Shown here: in pieces, positions 55,059-64,000 of the stretch
How the letters are laid out: each line of letters starts with the position of its first letter
How positions within the stretch are numbered: position 1 is the first letter of the stretch
Assembly (NCBI GenBank): GCA_000741495.1
Contig: JGZV01000002.1
Coordinates: 186,001 to 250,000 of the forward strand
Direction: 5' to 3'
DNA length: 64,000 nt
Source: Bifidobacterium thermophilum
Lineage (GTDB): Bacteria > Actinomycetota > Actinomycetes > Actinomycetales > Bifidobacteriaceae
Position numbers and translations under genes: made by a program
The notes under the pieces: generated by a model
What the model saw: the letters and a program-made list of their open reading frames with translations, nothing else
Databases searched by the model: none
What the model was told of the DNA's origin: nothing

Positions 55059-57536
55059 ATGACGAATCCTGTTATTGGCACCCCTTGGAAGAAGCTCGAC
55101 GCTCCGGTTTCCGAGGAAGCCCTCGAAGGTGTTGACAAGTACTGGCGCACCGCCAACTACCTGTCCATCGGCCAGATTTATCTTCGCAGCAACCCTCTGA
55201 TGAAGGAGCCGTTCACCCGCGAAGACGTGAAGCATCGTCTCGTCGGTCACTGGGGCACCACCCCGGGCCTGAACTTCCTCATCGGCCACATCAACCGTCT
55301 CATCGCCGATCACCAGCAGAACACCGTGATCATCATGGGCCCGGGCCACGGCGGCCCGGCCGGCACCGCTCAGTCCTACCTGGACGGCACCTACACCGAG
55401 TATTTCCCGAACATCACCAAGGATGAGGCTGGCCTGCAGAAGTTCTTCCGCCAGTTCTCCTACCCGGGCGGCATCCCGTCCCACTACGCTCCGGAGACGC
55501 CGGGCTCCATCCACGAGGGTGGCGAGCTTGGTTACGCTCTGTCCCACGCTTACGGCGCTGTGATGAACAACCCGAGCCTGTTCGTGCCGGCCATCGTCGG
55601 CGACGGCGAAGCCGAGACCGGCCCGCTGGCCACCGGCTGGCAGTCCAACAAGCTCATCAACCCGCGCACCGATGGTATCGTGCTGCCGATCCTGCACCTC
55701 AACGGCTACAAGATCGCCAACCCGACCATCCTCTCCCGCATCTCCGACGAAGAGCTGCACGAGTTCTTCCACGGCATGGGCTATGAGCCGTACGAGTTCG
55801 TCGCCGGCTTCGACGATGAGGACCACATGTCCATCCACCGTCGCTTCGCCGACCTGTTCGAGTCCGTCTTCGACGAGATCTGCGACATCAAGGCCGCGGC
55901 TCAGACCGACGACATGACCCGTCCGTTCTACCCGATGATCATCTTCCGCACCCCGAAGGGCTGGACCTGCCCGAAGTTCATCGACGGCAAGAAGACCGAG
56001 GGCTCTTGGCGCGCTCACCAGGTGCCGCTGGCTTCCGCTCGCGATACCGAAGAGCACTTCCAGGTGCTCAAGAACTGGCTCGAGTCCTACAAGCCGGAAG
56101 AGCTGTTCGACGACAAGGGCGCTGTGCGTCCGGAAGTCACCGCCTTCATGCCGAAGGGCGAGCTGCGCATCGGCCAGAACCCGAACGCCAACGGCGGCCG
56201 CATCCGCGAGGAGCTCAACCTGCCGAAGCTCGAGGACTACGAGGTCAAGGAAGTCTCCGAGTACGGCCACGGCTGGGGCCAGCTCGAGGCCACCCGTCGT
56301 CTCGGTGTCTACTGCCGCGACATCATCAAGAACAACCCGGATTCGTTCCGCATCTTCGGACCGGACGAGACCGCTTCCAACCGTCTTGCTGCCGCTTACG
56401 AAGTGACCAACAAGCAGTGGGATGCCGGCTACCTGTCCGCTCAGGTTGATGAGCACATGGCCGTCACCGGCCAGGTCACCGAGCAGCTTTCCGAGCACCA
56501 GATGGAAGGCTTCCTCGAGGGCTACCTGCTCACCGGCCGTCACGGCATCTGGAGCTCCTACGAGTCCTTCGTGCACGTGATCGACTCCATGCTGAACCAG
56601 CACGCCAAGTGGCTCGAGGCAACGGTTCGTGAGATTCCGTGGCGCAAGCCGATCTCCTCCATGAACCTGCTGGTCTCCTCCCACGTGTGGCGTCAGGATC
56701 ACAACGGCTTCTCCCATCAGGATCCGGGTGTGACCTCCGTGCTGCTGAACAAGTGCTTCAACAACGACCACGTGATCGGCATCTACTTCCCGGTTGATTC
56801 CAACATGCTGCTGGCCGTCGCTGAGAAGTGCTTCAAGTCCACCAACATGATCAACGCGATCATCGCCGGCAAGCAGCCGGCCGCCACCTGGCTGTCCCTC
56901 GACGAGGCTCGTGCCGAGCTCGAGAAGGGTGCTGCCGAGTGGAAGTGGGCTTCCAACGTCAAGTCCAACGACGAGGCCGACATCGTCCTCGCTTCCGTCG
57001 GCGACGTTCCGACCCAGGAGATCATGGCTGCTGCCGACAAGCTCAACAAGCTCGGCATCAAGTTCAAGGTCGTCAACGTGGTGGATCTGATCAAGCTCCA
57101 GTCCGCCAAGGAGAACAACGAAGCGCTCACCGATGAGGAGTTCGCTGACCTGTTCACCACCGACAAGCCGGTCCTGTTCGCTTACCACTCCTATGCCCGC
57201 GACGTGCGCGGCCTGATCTACGATCGCCCGAACCACGACAACTTCAACGTTCACGGCTACGAAGAGCAGGGCTCCACCACCACGCCGTACGACATGGTGC
57301 GCGTCAACAACATCGACCGCTACGAGCTGACCGCTGAGGCTCTGCGCATGGTTGATGCCGACAAGTACGCTGCTGAGATCGACAAGCTGGAGGCATTCCG
57401 CGACGAAGCCTTCCAGTTCGCGGTCGACAAGGGCTACGATCATCCGGATTACACCGACTGGGTGTGGCCGGGCGTGAACACCGCCAAGCAGGGCGCCGTC
57501 ACCGCCACCGCCGCAACCGCTGGCGACAACGAGTGA
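55059..57536 (+). CDS. xfp: Xylulose-5-phosphate/fructose-6-phosphate phosphoketolase
   Basis: 825 aa, the key enzyme of the bifid shunt. It cleaves fructose-6-P or xylulose-5-P with phosphate to acetyl phosphate plus erythrose-4-P or glyceraldehyde-3-P, using thiamine diphosphate. N-terminus [23 protein letters not shown]-domain segments [37 protein letters not shown] and [20 protein letters not shown]-terminal domain with [20 protein letters not shown]. The tail ends [11 protein letters not shown]. Codon use is strongly biased, as expected of an abundant protein. It is followed by a strong terminator. Acetyl phosphate made here is the substrate of AckA (and of Pta) encoded 4.5-8 kb downstream. 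Confidence 0.98.
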   Translation: MTNPVIGTPWKKLDAPVSEEALEGVDKYWRTANYLSIGQIYLRSNPLMKEPFTREDVKHRLVGHWGTTPGLNFLIGHINRLIADHQQNTVIIMGPGHGGPAGTAQSYLDGTYTEYFPNITKDEAGLQKFFRQFSYPGGIPSHYAPETPGSIHEGGELGYALSHAYGAVMNNPSLFVPAIVGDGEAETGPLATGWQSNKLINPRTDGIVLPILHLNGYKIANPTILSRISDEELHEFFHGMGYEPYEFVAGFDDEDHMSIHRRFADLFESVFDEICDIKAAAQTDDMTRPFYPMIIFRTPKGWTCPKFIDGKKTEGSWRAHQVPLASARDTEEHFQVLKNWLESYKPEELFDDKGAVRPEVTAFMPKGELRIGQNPNANGGRIREELNLPKLEDYEVKEVSEYGHGWGQLEATRRLGVYCRDIIKNNPDSFRIFGPDETASNRLAAAYEVTNKQWDAGYLSAQVDEHMAVTGQVTEQLSEHQMEGFLEGYLLTGRHGIWSSYESFVHVIDSMLNQHAKWLEATVREIPWRKPISSMNLLVSSHVWRQDHNGFSHQDPGVTSVLLNKCFNNDHVIGIYFPVDSNMLLAVAEKCFKSTNMINAIIAGKQPAATWLSLDEARAELEKGAAEWKWASNVKSNDEADIVLASVGDVPTQEIMAAADKLNKLGIKFKVVNVVDLIKLQSAKENNEALTDEEFADLFTTDKPVLFAYHSYARDVRGLIYDRPNHDNFNVHGYEEQGSTTTPYDMVRVNNIDRYELTAEALRMVDADKYAAEIDKLEAFRDEAFQFAVDKGYDHPDYTDWVWPGVNTAKQGAVTATAATAGDNE
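57499..57531 (+). repeat. Direct repeat, left copy (xfp 3' end)
   Basis: The last 33 bp of the xfp coding region recur at 58865-58897 with three mismatches, two of them synonymous in the xfp frame, and a perfect 19-bp core GCAACCGCTGGCGACAACG. The two copies bracket the Abi gene, in the manner of attachment-site or target duplications. Confidence 0.65.
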
Positions 57537-57577
57537 TTGACGCGTCGCAAGACGCATAAGGCATAAGCCTTAAGCTC

Positions 57578-57613
57578 AGGAGGGGCATCGGGAGCAATCC
57601 CGGTGCCCCTCCT
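57578..57613 (+). terminator. xfp terminator hairpin
   Basis: 57578-57593 pairs with 57598-57613 (16 bp with one G-T wobble) around a GCAA tetraloop. It lies 42 bp past the xfp stop and is GC-rich. A smaller hairpin (AAGGC/GCCTT) precedes it. Confidence 0.75.
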
Positions 57614-57695
57614 GCCGTATTCGCTTCACCGCAGATACCGTCCATTGTCAATGCAGTGATATACAACCGTGGATTACTAAGCCATGTTCGCCGAA

Positions 57696-58619
57696 TCACA
57701 AACTTCCCGTACCATACCCCACTTGACGGAGCGCCTCTTGTGCGTGCAACGGCAAATCGCGATGCAACCCAGAGACCAGATCATCAAGACGTTTGCGAAT
57801 TAGCCAATAGTCATCAGGGTCAAGAAGATAAACGAGATCCTGGAAAGCATGTGCGACGGATTCATTCATTCTGTTATCGAAGTGTGCATTGTAACAACGC
57901 TCGTCATGCGCACACAGGTTGCGAAAGAACACCAGACGGTTGAACATGCTGTCAAGCGTACGGGCTGTCAGCCTTCGGCTTCTCCGGGCACCACCCATTC
58001 CCGTGAACGCGGTGGCAACAGCAAGCCGTACAGCCGCCGTCTGCGTCTGGTAGAACCACACAATCTGTCCGAAAGATAAATCGTTTGCGAGCACCCACAA
58101 CGGGACTTGTCCGTCCAAGTCATTCATATAGTGCCGGATGTATGCCTTCCCGCCGTACTCGCCATAATTGCGCGGGTTATCGTCAAGTTCAAGGATACGT
58201 TTGAATACTTTGTTAATTAATATCCCTGCTGATTTACGATGAGCAGAATCATAATGACCGGTATTCAGATATGGATTCACTTCGTTTGGATATGCTCGAG
58301 TAAACTCGTGAGCACACAAGCTCTTCAAAGCTGCCTCAGCGCGGATAATCCCGTCCATAAGCGTAGATCGCAGTCCACGGTCAAACCGGAACAACGCGTA
58401 CACATCCTCAAACGAAGTACCGGGCAAAAACCTATCCCCACCGGACTGTTGAGTGGCGGCAGAGTCTAGGAACAGGTCCTTGTAACCATTGATGATCATG
58501 TAATAGCCTTCCCGTCGGAGTACGGGAATGGCACGAGCATCATCCACGATCATGCCGCGCGACCGCAGCAACGCGGTGAGATCCGAATAATCCTTGAAGC
58601 GCTTGTGTAAACCGGTCAT
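57696..58619 (-). CDS. Abi_2 family abortive-infection protein (AbiD/AbiF-like, HEPN)
   Basis: 307 aa. Begins HKRFKDYSDLTALLRSRG and LRREGYYMIINGYKDLFL, the Abi_2 N-terminus, continues FEDVYALFRFDRGLRSTLMD, and has FFRNLCAHDERCYN near residue 238, where R-N-x-x-x-H is the HEPN ribonuclease motif. Proteins of this family abort phage infection, probably by RNA cleavage. AAGGAGGGG lies about five bases before ATG 58619. It is convergent with xfp, is less GC-biased than xfp, and is flanked by copies of the xfp 3' end, which suggests insertion. No partner antitoxin is seen. Confidence 0.85.
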   Translation of the reverse strand: MTGLHKRFKDYSDLTALLRSRGMIVDDARAIPVLRREGYYMIINGYKDLFLDSAATQQSGGDRFLPGTSFEDVYALFRFDRGLRSTLMDGIIRAEAALKSLCAHEFTRAYPNEVNPYLNTGHYDSAHRKSAGILINKVFKRILELDDNPRNYGEYGGKAYIRHYMNDLDGQVPLWVLANDLSFGQIVWFYQTQTAAVRLAVATAFTGMGGARRSRRLTARTLDSMFNRLVFFRNLCAHDERCYNAHFDNRMNESVAHAFQDLVYLLDPDDYWLIRKRLDDLVSGLHRDLPLHAQEALRQVGYGTGSL

Positions 58620-58864
58620 GCCGCCCCTCCTTGCGGTGATCTCCAGTTCTCATAGAAGCACCAAGGCCGCCCCGGTCTCCCGAAGCGGCCTCAGCGAGTC
58701 GAACTTAGTTCGCCTTATTTCGCAAATTCAGCTTGCCATATCAGTCAGGCAGCTGTCAACCAAAGACACGCCGACCTCTTGAATTCACGCAAAAGGAACG
58801 CTTCGTACTGATGTCTCGTTTAGCTACTATATCGCGTAACGACATCACGTATCAGCTACACTTT

Positions 58865-58897
58865 CCACCGCTACCGCTGCAACCGCTGGCGACAACG
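58865..58897 (+). repeat. Direct repeat, right copy of the xfp 3' end
   Basis: Second copy of the 33-bp xfp terminus, still translatable as [10 protein letters not shown], here followed by non-coding DNA. It marks the far side of a 1.33-kb segment containing only the xfp terminator and the Abi gene. Confidence 0.65.
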
Positions 58898-58920
58898 TCA
58901 CTCGGCGTCTGCCGTACCGA

Positions 58921-59229
58921 GCATGCCCGGACATACGTCAGCCGACAATGGCATGACAGATGACAGCTTCTCCCCCGACATCTGCCGAGTTACGTATGTC
59001 TCAACATGCGCCGCACGAGAAAACATCGTCATGAATACCAGAACCTGTTGCCATCATACGAATTGCGTATGTCAAGACATACGCAAGATGACAAGATGCC
59101 CGAAACCAAGACCAGGTCCCGCCGTATCCGCCGATCCCCGTATGTCAGGACATACATAACTTGACAGATGCCACCGGACACCATCGTCATCCAGAATGTT
59201 TCGTCGGTTGACGCATGCCTTGATATACG
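58921..59229. repeat. Five palindromic repeats with 73-bp period
   Basis: A palindrome related to GTATGTC-NN-GACATAC recurs with centres near 58928, 59001, 59075, 59147 and 59220 (steps 73, 74, 72, 73). The third copy is the best, with 11-bp perfect arms around AA; the outer copies are decayed. DNA between palindromes is less conserved. The array fills most of the 743-bp gap 58620-59362 between the Abi gene and the next gene. Roughly one palindrome per seven helical turns could suit a phased protein-binding array. Confidence 0.7.
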
Positions 59230-59362
59230 CAAACCGACGCATATTCACGTTGCTCGCCGGGGCAAAGCTCCGCGAGTCCATCACAGGCATATCGAGTGGC
59301 CAAACAGGGAAGTCTGGAGCACCGCGTTTTCCATGCATACTGAGAGGAAAGTTTTTCCAAGT

Positions 59363-59983
59363 TCAGTCGTTCTCTACAACCACTTGGCGAAATGCGCGCA
59401 ACATCGACAATGGGTGTTGCGGAAACATGCTGTCGAATCGCTGGTCTTCAGAAAGGTTCGGCAGATTCCCACGCACGTACGTCGGATCATAGCAGTCCTC
59501 GGCCCAGCCATGTACGTCCTGATCATCAACCGTAATCCAATCATGACGGCGGGCAAGTTCGAATATCGTCGCATCCCGCACTCCAGTCATACCGTCTTCG
59601 CAGAAGAACCCTTGGAACATGAGTACCGCGTTCCGTATCTCAATATCGCATGTCCAGGTGTATTGAACGCCGCCTATTTCCGCATCCGAGGATTTCACGA
59701 CACTATCAATCAGTCTCCCACCTGAACGAATCGATTGCGCACATACTTCCACAAGTCCCTGATCGTCTTCCATATTATGGTGAATTGCGTCCACTACAGC
59801 TTGTGGATCATCGAACGGCATGGCGCGCGAGCGTGAAATGGGAACAATGTGTACGATGCACATCGCCTCGGGCGTTCGCAACCCTACTACAACCATGTCT
59901 TTCGGATCTTCAGGCATGGAATCGAGTATCTGATACTGGTCTGGGATGATAATTGCATCTCCTGCAACAGTGATTGTCTGCAT
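59363..59983 (-). CDS. Conserved-looking hypothetical protein
   Basis: 206 aa from ATG 59983, where AAGGGA stands seven bases upstream; longer in-frame starts to 60142 would overlap the pta leader and are rejected. The N-terminal half has strand-rich text (ITVAGDAIIIPDQYQIL, MVVVGLRTPEAMCIVHIVPI), the middle VQYTWTCDIEIRNAVLMFQG, and the C-terminus LPNLSEDQRFDSMFPQHPLS. No signal peptide, membrane helix or catalytic motif was recognised. Composition is that of a genuine soluble protein. It is divergent from pta with a gap of about 170 bp. Function unknown. Confidence 0.65.
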   Translation of the reverse strand: MQTITVAGDAIIIPDQYQILDSMPEDPKDMVVVGLRTPEAMCIVHIVPISRSRAMPFDDPQAVVDAIHHNMEDDQGLVEVCAQSIRSGGRLIDSVVKSSDAEIGGVQYTWTCDIEIRNAVLMFQGFFCEDGMTGVRDATIFELARRHDWITVDDQDVHGWAEDCYDPTYVRGNLPNLSEDQRFDSMFPQHPLSMLRAFRQVVVEND

Positions 59984-60150
59984 GTGAAGTCCCTTCATTG
60001 CGATTTCTTGCATCCCATAGTAGCGCGAATCGTTCTTCGCAACAGCGACACAGTGATATACCGCGAAACGCAACAACCGTACAATAGAACGGAACAGTTC
60101 ACGTCCAAGCCGCGTGCATAGACGCGCGACGGCCTGAATCAAGGAGCAGT

Positions 60151-61836
60151 ATGTCGGAACGAGTGATCTATATCGCCAGTCCAGAAGGCGGCAATGGCCG
60201 CAACGTCGTGGCGTACGGGGTGCTTGACGCCCTCACCGCCGTCGCACGCACCGGGGTGTTCCGCCCGATCGCATGTCGAAAAAGCCCCATCACGCAGTCC
60301 CTTGTCGAAGCGTCGAATGCGGGTCAGGGTCTTGACGATGTGCGCGGAGTATGCCCCAAGTATGCACGCGAGCACCCGCAGTGCGTCCGCCCCGACATCG
60401 TCTCCGCATACTACGACACCGTGAAGGCCAGTGGCGCTGAGGCCATGGTCATCGTCGGCACTGACGCCTCCCACGTGTTCAACCCGCACAGCTTCGAACT
60501 TGACGTCGATATCGCCGCCGACCTCAAATCCCCGGTGTTTCTGGCCGTGTGCACCATGCGTCGCAATGGCGAGGAAGTGCTCGCGACAGTCGAATCCTGC
60601 CGTCAGGCGATCGAACACGGCGGCTCGGCTGTCGTCGGCGTTTTCGTGACCGGGTGCACGCCCGAGAAAGCGGCGGATGCGCGTCAGGCCTTGTCCGAGC
60701 TCGATATTCCGGTGTGGACGATTCCCGCGGTCGATTTCCCCGATCCCGAGCATGACGATGCCGCAGAGCGCGCGCTCAAAGCATTCCGCGATAACGCTCC
60801 CGCCGACGAGGTCCGTGCGGCAATCGACACGCCCTTCTCCCCTGCCACCACGCCATACGCGTTCCAGAACAAACTGCTGCATGGCGCCAAGGAGTCCGGC
60901 GCGACCATCGTACTGCCGGAAGGCGAAGAAGGCCGTATTCTCGAGGCCGCGGATTATCTGCTCGAACGCGAGGTCGTCGATCTGCTGATTCTTGGCGAAC
61001 GCGACGATATCCTCAAGCATGGCGACGAACTCGGACTCAAACACCTGTCCAAGGCACGCTTCCAGAGCATGAACGATGAAACCGTTCTTGCGCCGATGAT
61101 TGACAAGCTGTGCGAGCTGCGGGCCAAGAAAGGCATGACGCCTGACAAGGCGCGCGAGCAGCTCAAGGATCCGAGCTATTTCGGCACGATGCTCGTCGTG
61201 CTTGGCAAGGCGGACGGGCTGGTGTCCGGCTCGGTCAACTCCACGGCGAACACCGTGCGGCCAGCCTTGCAGGTCATCAAGACCAAGCCGGGCAATTCGC
61301 TGGTGTCCGGCGCGTTCCTCATGTGCTTCAAGACGCATGTCGCAGTCTTCGCGGACGTGGCGATCACACCGAATCCGGATGCCCGTCAACTCGCCGAAAT
61401 CGCCATCGAATCGGCACGCACGGCCAAAAGTCTCGGCATCGCGCCGCGGGTGGGCATGCTGTCGTATTCAACGCTCGGCTCGGGCAAGGGGCCGGACGTC
61501 GACCTGGTCGAGGAGGCAACCGCGTTGGTGCGCGAACAGCGGCCTGACCTTCCCCTAGTAGGGCCGATCCAGTTCGATGCCGCATGGGAGCCCGAAGTCG
61601 CCGCGACCAAGGCACCGGGCAACCCGGTGGCCGGGCATGTCAACGTGTTCGTCTTCCCGGACCTGAGCGCCGGCAATATCGGGTACAAGGCAGTCCAGCG
61701 TGCGTCGGGAGCCCGCGCAATCGGGCCGGTGCTGCAAGGCCTCAACCGACCGGTCAACGACCTGTCTCGCGGCGCGACCGTCCAGGATATCATCAACACC
61801 ATCGCATTGACGGCGTTGCAGACGAAAGAAGACTGA
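60151..61836 (+). CDS. pta: Phosphate acetyltransferase
   Basis: 561 aa. An N-terminal P-loop-like/DRTGG-type region (VIYIASPEGGNGRNVVAYGV onward) precedes the catalytic C-terminal domain of about 320 residues: SGATIVLPEGEEGRILEAAD, DGLVSGSVNSTANTVRPAL, AITPNPDARQLAEIAIESA, MLSYSTLGSGKGPDVDLVEE, NVFVFPDLSAGNIGYKAVQR. It interconverts acetyl-CoA and acetyl phosphate. AAGGAG is five bases before the ATG. With AckA downstream it links acetyl phosphate from the phosphoketolase to acetyl-CoA or acetate. Confidence 0.96.
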   Translation: MSERVIYIASPEGGNGRNVVAYGVLDALTAVARTGVFRPIACRKSPITQSLVEASNAGQGLDDVRGVCPKYAREHPQCVRPDIVSAYYDTVKASGAEAMVIVGTDASHVFNPHSFELDVDIAADLKSPVFLAVCTMRRNGEEVLATVESCRQAIEHGGSAVVGVFVTGCTPEKAADARQALSELDIPVWTIPAVDFPDPEHDDAAERALKAFRDNAPADEVRAAIDTPFSPATTPYAFQNKLLHGAKESGATIVLPEGEEGRILEAADYLLEREVVDLLILGERDDILKHGDELGLKHLSKARFQSMNDETVLAPMIDKLCELRAKKGMTPDKAREQLKDPSYFGTMLVVLGKADGLVSGSVNSTANTVRPALQVIKTKPGNSLVSGAFLMCFKTHVAVFADVAITPNPDARQLAEIAIESARTAKSLGIAPRVGMLSYSTLGSGKGPDVDLVEEATALVREQRPDLPLVGPIQFDAAWEPEVAATKAPGNPVAGHVNVFVFPDLSAGNIGYKAVQRASGARAIGPVLQGLNRPVNDLSRGATVQDIINTIALTALQTKED

Positions 61837-61887
61837 CCGCGGGCGGGCTGGCCCGGAGCCGGAGCTGCCGGGCAAGCCCTGTGACGA

Positions 61888-61925
61888 GGGGCGTACGCTC
61901 ATGGATTCGCCATGATGTACGCCCC
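61888..61925 (+). terminator. Hairpin between pta and ackA
   Basis: GGGGCGTAC... (61888-61904) pairs with ...GTACGCCCC (61910-61925) with one bulge; GATTTGT follows. It implies that ackA is at least partly transcribed from its own promoter in the 174-bp gap. Confidence 0.6.
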
Positions 61926-62010
61926 GATTTGTAGCCGCTCACGAGTAAAGTCAGCAATGGTAGCCGTGCAAAACCGCACGGATCGTACACAACAATGGAG
62001 GATGCCCACT

Positions 62011-63240
62011 ATGGCGAAAACCGTCCTTGTCATCAATTCGGGTTCCAGCTCGATCAAGTACCAGCTGGTCGACCTCGAGACCGGTGAAGGTCTCGCTTCC
62101 GGCCTTGTCGAGAAGATCGGCGAGCCGACCGACGGCCATTACAAGCACGAGTACAACGGTGAGAAGCATGAGCTCGAGGAGCCCATCCACGATCATGAGC
62201 AGGGCCTGAAGCGCGTGCTTGGCTTCTTCGAGCAGTACGGCCCGAAGCTGTCCGAGGCTGGCATTGTGGCTGTCGGTCACCGCGTAGTCCAGGGCGGCTA
62301 CATCTTCCCGAAGCCGGCGCTCGTCACCGACAAGACCATCAACCAGGTCAAGGATCTCGCCGTGCTCGCCCCGCTGCACAACGGTCCGGAGGCCAAGGGC
62401 GCTGAAGTCATGCGTCAGCTGCTGCCCGACGTGCCGCAGGTCTTCGTGTTCGATTCCTCCTTCTTCTTCCAGCTGCCGGCCGAGGCCAGCACCTACGCGC
62501 TGAACAAGGACATCGCCGAGCAGTACCACATCCGCCGCTACGGCGCTCACGGTACCTCCCACGAGTATGTCGGCTCCGTCGTCCCGGATATCATCGGCAA
62601 GCCCGCCGAAGGCCTCAAGCAGATCGTCCTGCACATCGGCAACGGTGCTTCCGCCTCCGCCCAGATTTCCGGCAAGCCGATCGACACCTCCATGGGTCTG
62701 ACCCCGCTCGAGGGCCTCATGATGGGCGGCCGTACCGGCGATATCGACCCGGCTGCCGTCTTCCACCTGATTCGCAACGCCCACATGAGCGTGGATGAGC
62801 TGGACACGCTGTTCAACAAGCGTTCCGGCCTGACCGGCATGTGCGGCCACGCCGATATGCGTGAGGTCCACAAGCTCGTCGCCGCCGGCGACAAGGATGC
62901 CAAGCTCGCGCTCGACGTGTACGTGCACCGCATCATCAAGTACGTGGGCGACTTCACCGCTCAGATGGGTGGCGTCGACGTGATCACCTTCACCGCCGGT
63001 GTCGGCGAGAACGACGAGATTGTGCGCAAGATGGTGTGCGATCGTCTCGCCCCGTTCGGTGTCAAGCTCGACGAGGAGAAGAACAATACGCGTTCCAAGC
63101 AGCCGCGCGTCATCTCCACGCCGGACAGCTCCGTGGTCATCGCCGTTGTGCCGACCAACGAGGAGCTCGCCATCGCCCGCAAGTCCGCGACCATCGCCGC
63201 GGAGGGCAAGGACTCCTACGGCAACGAGTTCACCCGCTGA
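62011..63240 (+). CDS. ackA: Acetate kinase
   Basis: 409 aa, full length. Starts AKTVLVINSGSSSIKYQLVD, the acetokinase signature N-S-G-S-S-S-x-K; further on FDSSFFFQLPAEASTYALN, YGAHGTSHEYVG, VLHIGNGASASAQISGKPID, MGLTPLEGLMMGGRTGDIDP and FTAGVGENDEIVRK. It makes acetate and ATP from acetyl phosphate, the main ATP-yielding step of the bifid shunt. GGAGG is about ten bases upstream of ATG 62011; an in-frame ATG at 61912 lies inside the hairpin and is rejected. Confidence 0.98.
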   Translation: MAKTVLVINSGSSSIKYQLVDLETGEGLASGLVEKIGEPTDGHYKHEYNGEKHELEEPIHDHEQGLKRVLGFFEQYGPKLSEAGIVAVGHRVVQGGYIFPKPALVTDKTINQVKDLAVLAPLHNGPEAKGAEVMRQLLPDVPQVFVFDSSFFFQLPAEASTYALNKDIAEQYHIRRYGAHGTSHEYVGSVVPDIIGKPAEGLKQIVLHIGNGASASAQISGKPIDTSMGLTPLEGLMMGGRTGDIDPAAVFHLIRNAHMSVDELDTLFNKRSGLTGMCGHADMREVHKLVAAGDKDAKLALDVYVHRIIKYVGDFTAQMGGVDVITFTAGVGENDEIVRKMVCDRLAPFGVKLDEEKNNTRSKQPRVISTPDSSVVIAVVPTNEELAIARKSATIAAEGKDSYGNEFTR

Positions 63241-63288
63241 ATTCGACAGTCACACTGATCAGCCGGTCGCCGGCAAGTGACGGCTGAC

Positions 63289-63340
63289 ACGAGTGAGGGG
63301 CTGTGAGCATGCTTGAACATGCTCACAGCCCCTCACTCGT
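63289..63340. terminator. 23-bp perfect hairpin between ackA and aroA
   Basis: 63289-63311 pairs perfectly with 63318-63340 around the loop CTTGAA. It is the longest perfect stem in the window, lies between converging genes and has no U tract; it probably ends transcripts from both sides. Confidence 0.8.
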
Positions 63341-63465
63341 ATACAACGCAAACATGCGCCCAGTTACCGTTTTTCTGCTCTGCCGACGCTGACCGCCTGT
63401 TCAGCGTTGGCAGAGCAGCAATGGGAACAATCACCAGCGATGCAGCATGACCGTAATGATGCGAA

Positions 63466-64000
63466 TCAGCGTTGTGCGAGCATATCCGACCACATGACGG
63501 GGAAATCGGGAATCGTCTTACGGGTGGTCGCGATGTTGCGAATTTCGATGCCTGGCACGGCGAGCCCGATCATGGCGGCGAACGTCGCCATACGGTGGTC
63601 GGCGTAGCTTTCCATGACCACAGCATGCAGTAGGGCGCGCGGGACGGGCTCGATTGCAAGCCCGTCAGACAGCTCCTCGGCTTTCCCGCCGATCCGCTTG
63701 ATTTCAGTGACCAGCGCGGCCAGACGATTGGTCTCGTGACCGCGCAAATGCCCGATGCCATGCAAGGCGGACGGCGAGTCGGCAAGCGCGGCCGCCGCGG
63801 CGATACTCGGTGCGATCTCCCCCGCGGCGGACATGTCGTAATCTCCAAGCCCGTGGATGGTGCCGTTGCCGGTCAAAGTCAGCGTTCCCGACCGGTGGGT
63901 GTACGCATGTGGTTGGGTTTGGGCTTGACGCATGGCTTCGTCGAATGGCGTGCCGTCGAGGGTGATGCTCGCGCCCATATGTTGCAGGATTCCGGGCAGC
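63466..64000 (-). CDS. aroA: 3-phosphoshikimate 1-carboxyvinyltransferase, C-terminal part
   Basis: The frame is open to the window edge (upstream codons read LPGILQHMGAS before the first internal Met). EPSP synthase hallmarks: GHLRGHETNRLAALVTEIKRIGG, VMESYADHRMATFAAMIGL, IRNIATTRKTIPDFPVMW. It joins PEP to shikimate-3-phosphate in aromatic amino acid synthesis. Only about the last 178 residues are present. Confidence 0.93.
   Translation of the reverse strand, partial: LPGILQHMGASITLDGTPFDEAMRQAQTQPHAYTHRSGTLTLTGNGTIHGLGDYDMSAAGEIAPSIAAAAALADSPSALHGIGHLRGHETNRLAALVTEIKRIGGKAEELSDGLAIEPVPRALLHAVVMESYADHRMATFAAMIGLAVPGIEIRNIATTRKTIPDFPVMWSDMLAQR

Noticed and set aside
54873-57557. 894-aa open frame antisense to xfp
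   Set aside because: It mirrors the strongly biased codons of xfp, has repetitive Val/Gly/Leu text and no ribosome site; an artefact of GC-rich coding DNA.
54173-59229. CRISPR array suggested by regular spacing of repeats
   Set aside because: Units are degenerate over their whole length at 72-73 bp, there is no short identical repeat with unique spacers, and no cas gene.
60139-61389. 416-aa frame antisense to pta
   Set aside because: Shadow of pta; low-complexity Arg/Gly/His composition without a recognisable domain.
61951-62928. 325-aa frame antisense to ackA
   Set aside because: Shadow of ackA codon bias; no start signal or motif.

Overview
The window looks like the chromosome of a Bifidobacterium. 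It carries the bifid-shunt genes xfp (xylulose-5-P/fructose-6-P phosphoketolase), pta and ackA in order, with guaA and aroA nearby. Coding DNA is GC-rich with strong AGGAG-type ribosome binding sites. No rRNA, tRNA, transposase, integrase or CRISPR array was found.

Layout. 1-16.4 kb is mostly housekeeping: a truncated TerB-N protein and a YjbR-like protein, a nitrilase-family amidohydrolase, arsC, a GNAT acetyltransferase, a drug-type ABC-2 exporter (ATPase plus two permeases), an alkyladenine DNA glycosylase beside a DUF488 protein, a membrane protein, a feoA-feoB-feoC iron operon, an MFS exporter and an ABC-F ATPase. Three genes between 3.0 and 7.8 kb carry apparent single-base frameshifts.

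16.4-41 kb is a defence island: a membrane-anchored NERD-nuclease-like protein, an AT-rich zinc-finger/HNH-like gene, then a tightly overlapping minus-strand operon. That operon encodes a SNF2 helicase (DrmD-like), a giant adenine methyltransferase (DrmMI-like), a 2174-aa DEAD helicase + DUF1998 + nuclease-like protein (DrmA/DrmB fused, or DruE-like), and a RelE-fold/UvrD helicase fusion. A GmrSD-type DUF262/DUF1524/DUF4268 protein and an AT-rich AlbA_2 (Schlafen-like) gene sit just upstream. This looks like a hybrid of class 1 DISARM and Druantia with an extra helicase, and is the best candidate for an undescribed system.

41-52.3 kb: an array of 43-nt palindromic repeats, a Sel1-repeat protein, then a ureide (allantoin) catabolism locus: racemase, NCS1 permease, an AtzH/HpxZ-amidase fusion, allantoinase, allantoate amidohydrolase, ureidoglycine-glyoxylate aminotransferase and a divergent RpiR/SIS regulator. 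Together they suggest allantoin to allantoate to ureidoglycine to oxalurate, then hydrolysis of oxalurate by the fused amidase.

52.4-64 kb: guaA, a seven-unit 72-bp degenerate repeat array, xfp, an Abi_2 (HEPN) gene bracketed by a duplicated xfp 3' end, a five-unit 73-bp palindromic repeat array, a conserved hypothetical gene, pta, ackA and the end of aroA. Several strong hairpins separate the transcription units.
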